From positions 1 to 9,738 of the forward strand of contig JAEZJV010000088.1 of NCBI GenBank assembly GCA_023415635.1: a DNA stretch of 9,738 nucleotides, written 5' to 3'. The translations under genes and the position numbers were made by a program. Shown piece after piece: positions 1 through 7,299 of the stretch; position 1 is the stretch's first letter, and the number at the start of each line of letters is the position of its first letter. Below the pieces are notes generated by a model. The model did not search any database and was not told the DNA's origin. It worked only from the letters and a program-made list of their open reading frames with translations. Source of the DNA: Bacillota bacterium. GTDB taxonomy: Bacteria; Bacillota; Clostridia; Lachnospirales; Lachnospiraceae.

Positions 1-3000
1 GTGCTCACCCCGTCCTTTCCCTTGGAGCCCGCGTCCGCCGAGGTCGACTGGGACTGACCCAGACGCATCAGCCCGTCATAGATCTGCGACGAGGCGACCT
101 GGCTGACACCGTCGGCCGCGATCGTCCGGGTGATCACTGCGTTGCGGCCGTCGCGGCGCACGACGTACTCGTACTGGATCGACGGCAACGGGTGCGCGGT
201 CGGGTTGAGTCGATCGGGGTAACGCACCGTCAGCAACCGGCCGAGGCCGTCGTAGGTGCCGCGCGTGACCTGCCCGTTGGCATCGACCGTCTCCGTCACG
301 GTGCCCGACCTGGGGTCGTACACCGTCGTCGTCGTCAGCCCGGCACCGCCGGACGTGACCGGTGGCGTCGTGACGGCGACCGACTCGACGAGCGCGGCGT
401 CCTTCGGCGAGTACACCGTCACCGTCGCGCGATCGGCCGCGTCGGTGACCTTCACGGCCCGACCCCAGTCGTCGTACTCCGTCGACTCCGTCCGAACCAG
501 CTGGCTCGAGTCAGCAGCCAGCTCGTATGTCCCCACGACGCGGTCCTTGTCGCCGTAGACCGCCTTCGTCTTGGAGAGGACCTCGGGCTTCTCGGCCGCG
601 CAGCTCCCCTCTGTCACAGTCGTCTGCTGGACGAGTCCCACCCGGTTGCCTGCGATCAGCGCATGCCGAGCCTTGTCGTCGAGCCCCGAGTCCTCGTGCA
701 GGTACGTGACCTTGGTGCAGAGGTTGTCGTCGGACTTCGCGGGCCACTTCTGACCGAGGTCCTCGATCTGCGCCACCTGACCGTGCTCGTTGTACGTCGT
801 CGACGTTCTCGTGACACGAAGCAGCTGACCCGTGCGGTCGTAGCTCAGGCCGAAGGCGGTGCTGGAGCCCAGCGGTGTGGCCTGTACGCCGTCCGCGGCA
901 GTCGCCGTCGCCTCACCCTTGACCGCGACATTCACGGTGCGAGACAGGACGTGCGTGTCCTTATCTGGCGCACCATCCCACTCCTCCGCGGCGTACACCT
1001 GCCCGGCGAACCGCTCGTCGTCCAGCACACCTGCAAAGCCGAGCACGCCGGCGGGGTCGTCACCCAAGCCCGCCGTGAGCTGCGCACCGGTGCCCCGTAG
1101 GTAGTACGACCTGGAGTGCGTGCGCGAGGCGGCCTCCGCCCCGACGGCGGTCGTCACAGAGGCGTACCCCTTGAAGTCGGAGTACGTGACTTCCTTCGGC
1201 TTGACCAGTGCGCCGGTGGGCTTCACCCACCGAGGGGTGCCGCCATAGGTGTAGCCCGTGACGATCGCATCGCCGAAGTTCGTGCCCTTGCCCCCGGACT
1301 CTGTGACGCCGCTGACGACGTACTTGTAGAACCAGTCGTAGTCGTCCTCGTGCTTGTGATCCCAACCCACCGGGAAGCACAGCTGGTCATTCGCCGCAGG
1401 CGACGACGGCAGAGACTCACAGTCCGTGCGGTAGGTGACGGCCGTGTGCGCGCCCGACTCGGTGGTGATCGTGTCGATGCGTGGACGCGACATGGGCGGT
1501 CCCGGGTTGTCCTGCAGCTGGACCCGGTTGGCCAGGTACGTCGGGCGGAAGACGGCCGGCGGCGTCGAGACCGGCTCGGCCCCGCGGTGCCCCGTGTGGG
1601 TGATGCTGCTCAGCCACAAGATGGCTCCCACGTCCACCGCCGGCTTGCCGCCAGTGTTGTCCGTGTGCTGGTTCGGGTCCACGAACTCATGCGCCAACGA
1701 CCACGAGTCGACCTTGCGGTAGACAGTGCCGTCCAAGACGCTGGTGGTGATAGTAGAGAGCCGGTAGCGGTCGAAGAACGCCGGTCCCGTCTTCGTCTTG
1801 CACTTGGCCTTGTCGTCCGGTGCGCAGTACAGGTCCACCGGGACGTCCGGCCAGAACTTGGAGTTCTTGACCATCGCACCGAGGGCACAGTCATCCTTCC
1901 GGGCGTCGCCCGTGGCCTTGCTCGTGCACCTCTCCTCCGCGGTGAAGGTCACCTTCGCGGGCGCGGAGCCGCCAGGCGAGGTCAGGCCCTCGCGGGTGCC
2001 GTACTCGATCGACTCCAGGCGCCCGCCCGGGTTGTACTTCAGGGGGGTCGCAGAGGCCGGGCTCTTGTACGCCGAGAGGTCCTTGACGTACTGGTAGCGC
2101 ATCGTGGACCCAGCCACGTCCTGGACGAGGTCGAGGTTCCACCGCCAGACCTGCTCGCACGACGACTTCTTGAAGGAGGCGTCGTGGCACCGCTCCGTCT
2201 CGTGGTTGCCGAAGACGGGTACCGTCCAGCGAGATTGGCTCGAAGCCACGGAGCCGAACGAGTACCTCGTCCCGTCCACGGTCGAGACAAGCCAGTGCTC
2301 GTCGGCGTCGCCGGCGTCGACGAGCTGGATCGTGGCGCCGTCCTCGGACTTGGAGTGCCACGAGCTGTCGTTCTTGTCCTTCACCAGCTCAACAGCGGAC
2401 CCGTTCAGTACCAGCGTCGCGTTGTCGGTACCCCAGCAGAGGTCCCCGACGTACTTGAGCGTCGCACCGGTGTTGTTGGCCTTGTACTCCCCGACCTTGT
2501 CGCGGTCATCCGCGCAGGGCACGTACTTGCGCTCGACATAGCTCGACGTCAGATCCCAGCCCTCACCGACCCAGGACGCCTGGTTGTTCGTCGAGGCCGT
2601 CTTGCCGTCGGACGTGGCCGACGAGTACGACAGCGACAGCTGTGGAGCCAGTCCAGCCGCCGTCTGAGGCACTGTCAGCGGGTAGCTCCACGTGAAGGCA
2701 CCGGTCCCACCGGATGTCCCCCACGAAGCCGATGGGGCGAGGCTCGTGGCACCCCAGTTGCCTGACGCACTTGCCGAGCCGCTTGTCAGGGCCAGTCGGA
2801 CTCCGCCGGAGGACTGCGCCGTCGCCCCGAAGGCCAGTGTCTGCGCGTCCACGCCTTCGCTCTGGCCAGCGTCAGCGGCCACCTGGCCGAGGTCCACGGT
2901 CGCCGTGACCGAGTGCTCCTCGACATCGTTGACAGACGTCGCCAACGGCACGGGAGCACACGGGAGCTCCGGCTCGGCAGCCTCGGGTTCGGCAGCCTCG

Positions 3001-3728
3001 GGCTCGCTGGCCTCCGGCTCGTCGGAGGGCTCGACGCAGTCCACGGGAATGGCGACCAGCTGCAGCCTCGAGGCCCAATCGCTCGATGCCAAGCCCGCGA
3101 AGTCCTCGTAGGAGATCGTGAGCTGCACCTGGCTGTCCGGATGGACACCGGCCGGAGAGAGGTCCGCGATGTCGACGACCACTCCGTCGACACCCAGCTG
3201 TGAGGCCTGGTCCGGGCTCGCGACGCTCACCGAGACCTCCGTGGGCGCAGGCGCGCTCCCCGCCGGGGCGAGCGTGATGGGCAGGCCGCCGACCTCGACA
3301 TGCGCGCCCGCTGTGGCCGCGGGCTCCTCGGCGGCCGTGCGGTGGGCAGCGGTCCGGAACACTGCGCCCTGGACGCCCGCTGCCGCCGTCGAGGTGCCTC
3401 CGAGCGAGACCCTTGCGGTCGCGGCAGCGGGTAGGTTCGCGGGACCGACGACGAGGGGGTCGGGGTCGATCGGCTGTTCGGCAGCGAAGCCGGTCTCCGC
3501 CTCGCTGGCCTTCTTCTCCATGAGCTCGAGCGCCGCGACTGCGGCAGCGAGCTCGGCCGCACGGTCCTCCAGCTGGCCCGCCGTGTTCAACTCGTCAGCC
3601 ACGGAAGCCGTGTCCGCCACCGCCGAGAAGCCCAGCACGAGCGCCAACGCTCCTGCAAGGGTCACGCGAGCGGCACCAGGGCCGCGCAGCATCACTCTGG
3701 TCTGCGAAGCACGCGTGAGGCCGCGCAT
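1..3728 (-). CDS. Secreted SpvB-like / RHS (YD-repeat) protein, C-terminus outside the window
   Basis: One frame is open from the ATG at 3728 to the window edge, giving 1242 visible residues with no stop. Residues 1-44 form a signal peptide (basic start, hydrophobic stretch about 22-37, likely cleavage near ADTA/SVA), followed by a short Glu/Ala-rich helix (46-79). Residues 233-253 are an acidic Pro-Glu-Ala linker. Around residue 345 begins the SpvB-type signature (FTWSYPLTVP, then LSLSYSS, NNQASWVGEGW) typical of the N-terminal region of actinobacterial RHS proteins, followed by the usual Cys- and Trp-containing segments (DLCWGTDNATL, WRWNLDLVQD). YD-type repeats follow, with tyrosines near 979, 1085, 1137, 1159 and 1217 (for example YDGLGRL, YDDWGRA, YDGLMRL). 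In this family the repeats build a hollow shell that can enclose a C-terminal toxin; the RHS core and tip would lie beyond position 1. The start is chosen because it overlaps the preceding stop and follows AAGGGGGAG. Family assignment is strong; a toxin role is inference. Confidence 0.9.
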   Translation of the reverse strand, partial: MRGLTRASQTRVMLRGPGAARVTLAGALALVLGFSAVADTASVADELNTAGQLEDRAAELAAAVAALELMEKKASEAETGFAAEQPIDPDPLVVGPANLPAAATARVSLGGTSTAAAGVQGAVFRTAAHRTAAEEPAATAGAHVEVGGLPITLAPAGSAPAPTEVSVSVASPDQASQLGVDGVVVDIADLSPAGVHPDSQVQLTISYEDFAGLASSDWASRLQLVAIPVDCVEPSDEPEASEPEAAEPEAAEPELPCAPVPLATSVNDVEEHSVTATVDLGQVAADAGQSEGVDAQTLAFGATAQSSGGVRLALTSGSASASGNWGATSLAPSASWGTSGGTGAFTWSYPLTVPQTAAGLAPQLSLSYSSATSDGKTASTNNQASWVGEGWDLTSSYVERKYVPCADDRDKVGEYKANNTGATLKYVGDLCWGTDNATLVLNGSAVELVKDKNDSSWHSKSEDGATIQLVDAGDADEHWLVSTVDGTRYSFGSVASSQSRWTVPVFGNHETERCHDASFKKSSCEQVWRWNLDLVQDVAGSTMRYQYVKDLSAYKSPASATPLKYNPGGRLESIEYGTREGLTSPGGSAPAKVTFTAEERCTSKATGDARKDDCALGAMVKNSKFWPDVPVDLYCAPDDKAKCKTKTGPAFFDRYRLSTITTSVLDGTVYRKVDSWSLAHEFVDPNQHTDNTGGKPAVDVGAILWLSSITHTGHRGAEPVSTPPAVFRPTYLANRVQLQDNPGPPMSRPRIDTITTESGAHTAVTYRTDCESLPSSPAANDQLCFPVGWDHKHEDDYDWFYKYVVSGVTESGGKGTNFGDAIVTGYTYGGTPRWVKPTGALVKPKEVTYSDFKGYASVTTAVGAEAASRTHSRSYYLRGTGAQLTAGLGDDPAGVLGFAGVLDDERFAGQVYAAEEWDGAPDKDTHVLSRTVNVAVKGEATATAADGVQATPLGSSTAFGLSYDRTGQLLRVTRTSTTYNEHGQVAQIEDLGQKWPAKSDDNLCTKVTYLHEDSGLDDKARHALIAGNRVGLVQQTTVTEGSCAAEKPEVLSKTKAVYGDKDRVVGTYELAADSSQLVRTESTEYDDWGRAVKVTDAADRATVTVYSPKDAALVESVAVTTPPVTSGGAGLTTTTVYDPRSGTVTETVDANGQVTRGTYDGLGRLLTVRYPDRLNPTAHPLPSIQYEYVVRRDGRNAVITRTIAADGVSQVASSQIYDGLMRLGQSQSTSADAGSKGKDGVS
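2971..3030 (-). repeat. Four 15-base tandem units coding an acidic EPEAA-type linker
   Basis: Four consecutive 15-base units (2971-2985, 2986-3000, 3001-3015, 3016-3030) sit inside the RHS gene. The first two differ at a single base and the last two are more diverged. They encode a Pro-Glu-Ala/Ser pentapeptide repeat at residues about 233-253, between the N-terminal region and the SpvB-like segment. Such a stretch probably acts as an extended, negatively charged spacer, and its copy number could vary between strains. Confidence 0.8.
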
Positions 3729-3740
3729 CACTCCCCCTTC
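3726..3740 (-). promoter_or_regulatory. TGATG stop-start overlap and ribosome binding site of the RHS gene
   Basis: Read on the minus strand the bases are GAAGGGGGAGTGATG. The TGA that ends the LamG frame shares its A with the ATG of the RHS gene, and a purine-rich Shine-Dalgarno-like run lies immediately before it. This arrangement indicates translational coupling, and it decides the RHS start in favour of this ATG over the in-frame ATG at codon 13. Confidence 0.8.
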
Positions 3741-5284
3741 GTCGGGTCGAGGTCGTCGAGGTTGTCGAACTCCCCGTGCGCCTGGTTCGGGCCGAAGCTC
3801 GCGGCTGCGTTTGCCTCGGCTCCTTGGCAGATCCGACGGATCTTGGCCGGGGCAACGACCTCACCCTCGAAAACCCGCACGTTGTCGATCGCACCCTGCC
3901 ACCGTTCGGCCGCAGTCCCCGACCTCTGGCCGCGGCCGAGCACGAGGGCGCCATCTGTACGCGACATGCTCGGTGCGGCGCCTGCCGCCACTACTGGCTC
4001 ACCCAGCCCAGGATCGGACGGCGTCCCGATGTCGCACACCCACAGCCGCATCCTGCCCTCGGGCTTGTCGTACTCGGCCAGGAGGCTGGTCCAGCGGCCC
4101 TTCGCCGGCGGCACCGTCGAGTAGACGCGCGACAGCACCGTGCCGTCCTCGGCGTAGAGCCCGAACACCCAGCATCCCGTCGTGCCGGTCAGACAGTCGT
4201 TCTGGTACCCGACCTGCCAGGCGTTGGTCCAGCTGCCCTCCTGCGCGAGCGCCGTACGCGACGTCGCCGTGCTCGTCAGCATGACGTGGGCGCTGATCAC
4301 GAAGCTCTGCGACGTGTCGAGAACGCGAGAACGGAGATGGGCGTCTCCGGCCGTTCCATCGAAGCTCAGTGCCAGGTCGCCGTCGCGAGCGTCGAACAGG
4401 GTGTGCGGCCCATCGACCCACCCGGCCGTGCCCGTGACGAGCATGTCCCCTGGCTGCTTGGGCTCACCCGAGTCCACGACCGACACGTCACGCGCGGGCG
4501 AGGCGCCGGAGTCGAACGTCCAGATACCGTCCTCGATCGCCGTGGCGACGTCGAAGGTGTACAACGCGAAGACGCTGGACACGTTGCCGGCCTTGTCCAC
4601 CGACGCTGCGGTCAATGACATCGGCCCTGACGATGAAGGGCTGAGACACGCATAGGCGCGCCCGTGCTCGTTGACCGGCTCGGTCACCACCTTGCTGCCG
4701 GACAGATTCGTCCTGCTGCTCGACGGCGCGAACTCGAAACGCACCTTGGTCACGTCCGTCGACGTGGTGCGATCGATCGAGAAGCACCCCCGGACACCGA
4801 CGCCGCCCCGTTCGTCACCTGTCTCGTAAACGGCCTTGATCCCCGAGTCCGGCCCTGAAGGCTCCACCGGGACGATCTTGGGCGTCACGGGCGCGACGTT
4901 GTCCGGGACGAACCAGCACGACAGCGACCACGGCCCGTTCCTGCCCTGCGCGTCAGTCGCACGCGCGCGCCAACGCGCTTGCACGCCAGACGTCAGCGTT
5001 CCTGAGGGCACCGTCTTCTCCAGCAACGAATCACTCGGGAAGAGCGTCGACGTCGAGAACTCCCACACGAGCTCGTCGTCCTGGTACACCTCGAACGATG
5101 CCTTGACCCTGCTGTCAGGGTCCTTCGCCCTGAACCCGAGCTGAGGAGTCCTCGACGGGATCCACACCGTGGAGCCGTCCTCGTTGCACTTGGTCACGGT
5201 GCCGTCATGGTCGAACTGCATCGACGCGCGGTCCGGGCGCTCGGGCGCCTGATTGACCTCGATCGTCAGCATCGCATCGTTCAT
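3728..5284 (-). CDS. LamG-domain C-terminal half of the DNRLRE/LamG exported protein (frameshifted from the upstream half)
   Basis: This 518-codon frame begins with MNDAMLTIEVNQAP, which looks like the end of a DNRLRE module rather than a protein N-terminus. It has no signal peptide, and no ribosome binding site precedes its ATG (the upstream bases are CGTCGTTTTTCGG). Residues about 45-130 and 135-245 resemble Ig/FN3-like repeats, each ending in an actinobacterial pattern such as ARATDAQGRNGPWSLSCWF or ASVDKAGNVSSVFALYTFD. Residues about 300-485 form a LamG/concanavalin-like jelly-roll (LALSFDG, FVISAHVML, GLYAEDG, RWTSLLAEYD, WQGAIDNVRVFEGEV). The tail is short and acidic. LamG folds commonly bind glycans or proteins outside the cell. 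The stop overlaps the RHS start. Most likely this is residues 499-1016 of one protein whose first 497 residues are in the other frame; independent translation is less likely. Confidence 0.85.
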   Translation of the reverse strand: MNDAMLTIEVNQAPERPDRASMQFDHDGTVTKCNEDGSTVWIPSRTPQLGFRAKDPDSRVKASFEVYQDDELVWEFSTSTLFPSDSLLEKTVPSGTLTSGVQARWRARATDAQGRNGPWSLSCWFVPDNVAPVTPKIVPVEPSGPDSGIKAVYETGDERGGVGVRGCFSIDRTTSTDVTKVRFEFAPSSSRTNLSGSKVVTEPVNEHGRAYACLSPSSSGPMSLTAASVDKAGNVSSVFALYTFDVATAIEDGIWTFDSGASPARDVSVVDSGEPKQPGDMLVTGTAGWVDGPHTLFDARDGDLALSFDGTAGDAHLRSRVLDTSQSFVISAHVMLTSTATSRTALAQEGSWTNAWQVGYQNDCLTGTTGCWVFGLYAEDGTVLSRVYSTVPPAKGRWTSLLAEYDKPEGRMRLWVCDIGTPSDPGLGEPVVAAGAAPSMSRTDGALVLGRGQRSGTAAERWQGAIDNVRVFEGEVVAPAKIRRICQGAEANAAASFGPNQAHGEFDNLDDLDPTKGE

Positions 5285-6779
5285 CCGAAAAACGACGCCA
5301 TGTGCTCATCGAGTCCTCGGTCGGCGAGCGCAGCTCGAGCGTCATCGTCGTCGCCGAACCCGCCAACGCCTTGGCACCAGCAGTCACGTCCCAGTCGACC
5401 CAGCCCGCCTCACCACACTGATCCACCCGGTACTTCGGCTTCTCGGTGTCCAGCAGCATCTTCGACGACGGCTGGTTGGACCAAACCGTGCCTTCACTGA
5501 TGCCCTGGTTCATGAGATGGAGGTCCAGCGGCTGCGACGTGCAGTCCGCCGAGTGGGTGATCGTCGCCGAGAACTTCGCGTCCACCACGTCGCCCGCTGC
5601 GACGTCAGCCAGCAGGCTCATCCCTGTGTACTCCCACAGGAGACGCGCTGAGTGCACGAGCTGACACTCGTAGGCATCTGCGCAGCGGCCGACGCCTTCG
5701 CCGGACGTCGCGCTCGACTTGTACTTCGAACCCCATGCCGAGATCGACCTGATCGCGGTCCACTCGTTACGGGTTGTCTTGACCTCTGGGTCGATCGTGA
5801 TGGGCCACTGAGTCTGCGGAGCCTCGACCATCGCGTCATCCGCCTTGACGACCAAGGTCTGCTCATCGACGCTCGAGACGTCGAGCACTGTGACCGCGTC
5901 GCCGTCCTCCGGGAGGGGCGCCTCGGCGCCGGGGTCGAGCGGAGGCATGGATGGGTCGACCGCCGGCGCCGCGATACCGTTGCCTTCCACCGGCGCCGGA
6001 GCCGACGAGTCCCACTGCACAGGGACCCCGCCACCCAGCACCTGCTCGCCGGTCTCGGCGTTGACCACGGCAAACCCGCCGGATCCGGCCGCGGACGGCT
6101 TGAGGGCAAGCTCCGGCGACGAGCGAACGGTGAACGCGACGCCAGCCTCCCCGGCGGCTGTAGTGAGCGCCGCATACGCTTCCGGGTCTCGCACGTCGAT
6201 CACGGGCGTCGCGCTCGAGGTGTCCTCGGCGACGTGCACCGTGAGTGACGCTCCCTCGATCACGGCCCCGGTCGTATCGAGCATTGGCCATGTGACGGCC
6301 GCGCCCTCGACGACGGGGTCGCCGAGGGCCGTCGGCGCATCGAAGGAGACCTTGCCCCCTCCGGACGACACCGCCAAGAAGCCAGCGCCGTCGCCCGCTG
6401 CACCGGCCATCTCGATCGGGTAAACCGGGGACGTGACTGACAGGGTCGACTTGTCACGAATGATGCTCGGGTCGGTCGGCTGCCAGGTGCCAGAGACGTC
6501 GGTTCGCTCAGCCCCGGTCGTTGCCTCGTACCTGACCGTCTCGCGTGGCGTCGCCACCTGTCGCGACCATGCGTCGTATGTGCTGAGGGCCGCCACGTCG
6601 TGCCCGCACCCGACCGCGAGCTCGAGTGCGCGCGCCAGCGTCGGCGCCTCCGTCAGCGCACAGTCCGCCTCCGACAGCTCGTCGCTGCCGAACGCCACCA
6701 CACCGATCACGGCTGCGACAACCATCGACGACGCCACACTGAGCGTCACCACACGACGCTGACGAGCAGATACGCGCAT
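5205..6779 (-). CDS. Exported DNRLRE-module protein, N-terminal half (frame lost after residue 497)
   Basis: The ATG at 6779 follows GAAGGCAGGGTGGC, a plausible Shine-Dalgarno. Residues 1-9 are basic and 10-30 hydrophobic: a signal peptide or membrane anchor. Residues about 80-260 match the conserved N-terminal region of actinobacterial LamG/DNRLRE proteins, including FAVVNAETGEQVLGGGVPVQWDSS-like sequence near 236-259. A Pro/Glu-rich linker follows (about 260-295). From about 325 (WPITIDPEV) to the frame break is a DNRLRE-like beta-rich module with four cysteines and the closing motif TMTLELRSPTEDSMSTWRRF. Family members continue with RFxxNDAxLTVxYN, and exactly that continuation occurs one base out of frame in the overlapping 5284-3728 frame. 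The last 27 residues here (from SDERCDADD) are therefore probably out-of-frame sequence. Repaired, the product is about 1016 residues. It likely acts at the cell surface as partner of the co-transcribed RHS protein. Confidence 0.85.
   Translation of the reverse strand: MRVSARQRRVVTLSVASSMVVAAVIGVVAFGSDELSEADCALTEAPTLARALELAVGCGHDVAALSTYDAWSRQVATPRETVRYEATTGAERTDVSGTWQPTDPSIIRDKSTLSVTSPVYPIEMAGAAGDGAGFLAVSSGGGKVSFDAPTALGDPVVEGAAVTWPMLDTTGAVIEGASLTVHVAEDTSSATPVIDVRDPEAYAALTTAAGEAGVAFTVRSSPELALKPSAAGSGGFAVVNAETGEQVLGGGVPVQWDSSAPAPVEGNGIAAPAVDPSMPPLDPGAEAPLPEDGDAVTVLDVSSVDEQTLVVKADDAMVEAPQTQWPITIDPEVKTTRNEWTAIRSISAWGSKYKSSATSGEGVGRCADAYECQLVHSARLLWEYTGMSLLADVAAGDVVDAKFSATITHSADCTSQPLDLHLMNQGISEGTVWSNQPSSKMLLDTEKPKYRVDQCGEAGWVDWDVTAGAKALAGSATTMTLELRSPTEDSMSTWRRFSDERCDADDRGQSGARAPGPRVDAVRP
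5285..5292 (-). other. Frameshift site (run of five T on the coding strand)
   Basis: The coding strand reads TGG CGT CGT TTT TCG GAT GAA CGA in the upstream frame. Deleting one T of the five-T run (5288-5292) gives TGG CGT CGT TTT CGG ATG AAC GAT GCG, that is WRRFRMNDAMLTIEVN, restoring a DNRLRE-type ending and joining both halves with no intervening stop. The alternatives are a homopolymer sequencing error, a true mutation, transcriptional slippage, or +1 ribosomal slippage of tRNA-Phe on TTT. The sequence alone cannot separate these. Confidence 0.8.
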
Positions 6780-6856
6780 GCCACCCTGCCTTCATGCTCG
6801 CGCAGAAGAGGGCATCCGCCCACCCGCGCACCATCCCCTGAAGCCGCCACCGGAAG

Positions 6857-6893
6857 TTGCGCATGGCCGCGCCGCTGAACTCGGCACGCGCAA
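6857..6893. repeat. Inverted repeat TTGCGC-N25-GCGCAA
   Basis: Six-base arms at 6857-6862 and 6888-6893 are perfect reverse complements separated by 25 bases. They lie about 80-110 bases upstream of the DNRLRE-protein start, and the distal arm abuts the AT-rich TAATTT. This could be a split operator or chance; short GC-rich arms are common in such DNA. Confidence 0.25.
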
Positions 6894-6926
6894 ATTAGCA
6901 GCAAGCGGACCGCGCCGATGCAGGGT

Positions 6927-6974
6927 TCATCCAGTCGGCGCAACCGCGACTGCCGGCCAGGCCCTGAGGCACAT
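6927..6974 (-). CDS. Possible 15-residue leader peptide MCLRAWPAVAVAPTG
   Basis: On the minus strand ATG at 6974 is preceded by GAGGAGGGCTCG, one of the strongest Shine-Dalgarno matches in the window, five bases from the start codon. The frame encodes MCLRAWPAVAVAPTG and stops at TGA (6929-6927), about 150 bases before the DNRLRE-protein start. Its Shine-Dalgarno sits in the loop of a small hairpin (stem TCGAG/CTCGA, 6988-6974). It could be an upstream regulatory peptide, but the frame is too short for coding statistics, so a chance match remains quite possible. Confidence 0.3.
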   Translation of the reverse strand: MCLRAWPAVAVAPTG

Positions 6975-6988
6975 CGAGCCCTCCTCGA

Positions 6989-7000
6989 CAAGGGCCCTTG
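6989..7000. promoter_or_regulatory. Perfect 12-base palindrome CAAGGGCCCTTG, possible operator
   Basis: CAAGGGCCCTTG is identical on both strands. On the minus strand it ends one base before the TCGAG-GAGGG-CTCGA hairpin that holds the small frame's Shine-Dalgarno. It could bind a dimeric regulator or act as a leader RNA element. No known regulator consensus is recognised. Confidence 0.3.
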
Positions 7001-7029
7001 GGCCGACCCCCCGATGGAGACCCGCCGGA

Positions 7030-7046
7030 GTCACGTCCCTTGTGAC
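7030..7046. promoter_or_regulatory. Dyad GTCAC-N7-GTGAC, possible operator
   Basis: Perfect five-base arms (7030-7034 and 7042-7046) flank a seven-base spacer, GTCCCTT. The 17-base size and spacing resemble binding sites of small helix-turn-helix dimers. It lies about 250 bases upstream of the DNRLRE-protein start. No family-specific consensus is claimed. Confidence 0.3.
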
Positions 7047-7170
7047 GCCGCGCGACCGGCTCCGAACACGGGCCAAGCCGACTCACGGTCAGGTCGGTTC
7101 CCGGTGGGTCAGCAGTGCCGATGCGGGTGGAGTGTTCGTCGGACGCAGACGCCGGCCGCCGCCTCAGCTC

Positions 7171-7188
7171 GGCGACCGATTCGTCGCC
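7171..7188 (-). terminator. Possible hairpin GGCGAC-CGATTC-GTCGCC
   Basis: A six-base GC-rich stem with a six-base loop lies about 115 bases after the exporter's stop. No T-run follows on the minus strand, so if it terminates transcription it would be a U-less hairpin of the sort proposed in actinobacteria. Weak evidence. Confidence 0.25.
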
Positions 7189-7282
7189 CTCCTGGAGTCC
7201 GAGCCGAAGGCGCCGTTGCTCCCATCGCTCCTGACGCAACCCGCCACGCCGGAGCGCGCCGAGCCCACCGAGGAGCCGGTCG

Positions 7283-7299
7283 CGGACGGGCCTGGTCCG
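7283..7299 (-). terminator. Possible hairpin CGGAC-N7-GTCCG just after the exporter stop
   Basis: A five-base stem with a seven-base loop lies four bases past the TGA of the MMPL gene. There is no T-run. Its position suits a terminator or 3'-end stabiliser, but the stem is short. Confidence 0.3.

Noticed and set aside
192..1100. Plus-strand open frame of 302 codons
   Set aside because: Antisense to the YD-repeat part of the RHS gene; no recognisable domain.
1116..2765. Long plus-strand open frame of 549 codons
   Set aside because: It runs antisense to the RHS gene, its translation is Arg/Val-rich without any family pattern, and the minus-strand frame over the same bases has clear RHS/SpvB motifs. 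Long antisense frames are expected in high-GC DNA.
3118..4284. Plus-strand open frame of 388 codons spanning the RHS/LamG junction
   Set aside because: Low-complexity Ala/Ser/Arg/Pro translation, antisense to two supported genes and crossing their junction.
3728..5284. LamG frame as an independent gene starting at the ATG at 5284
   Set aside because: No Shine-Dalgarno precedes that ATG, no signal peptide follows it, and the first residues are the missing end of the upstream DNRLRE module.
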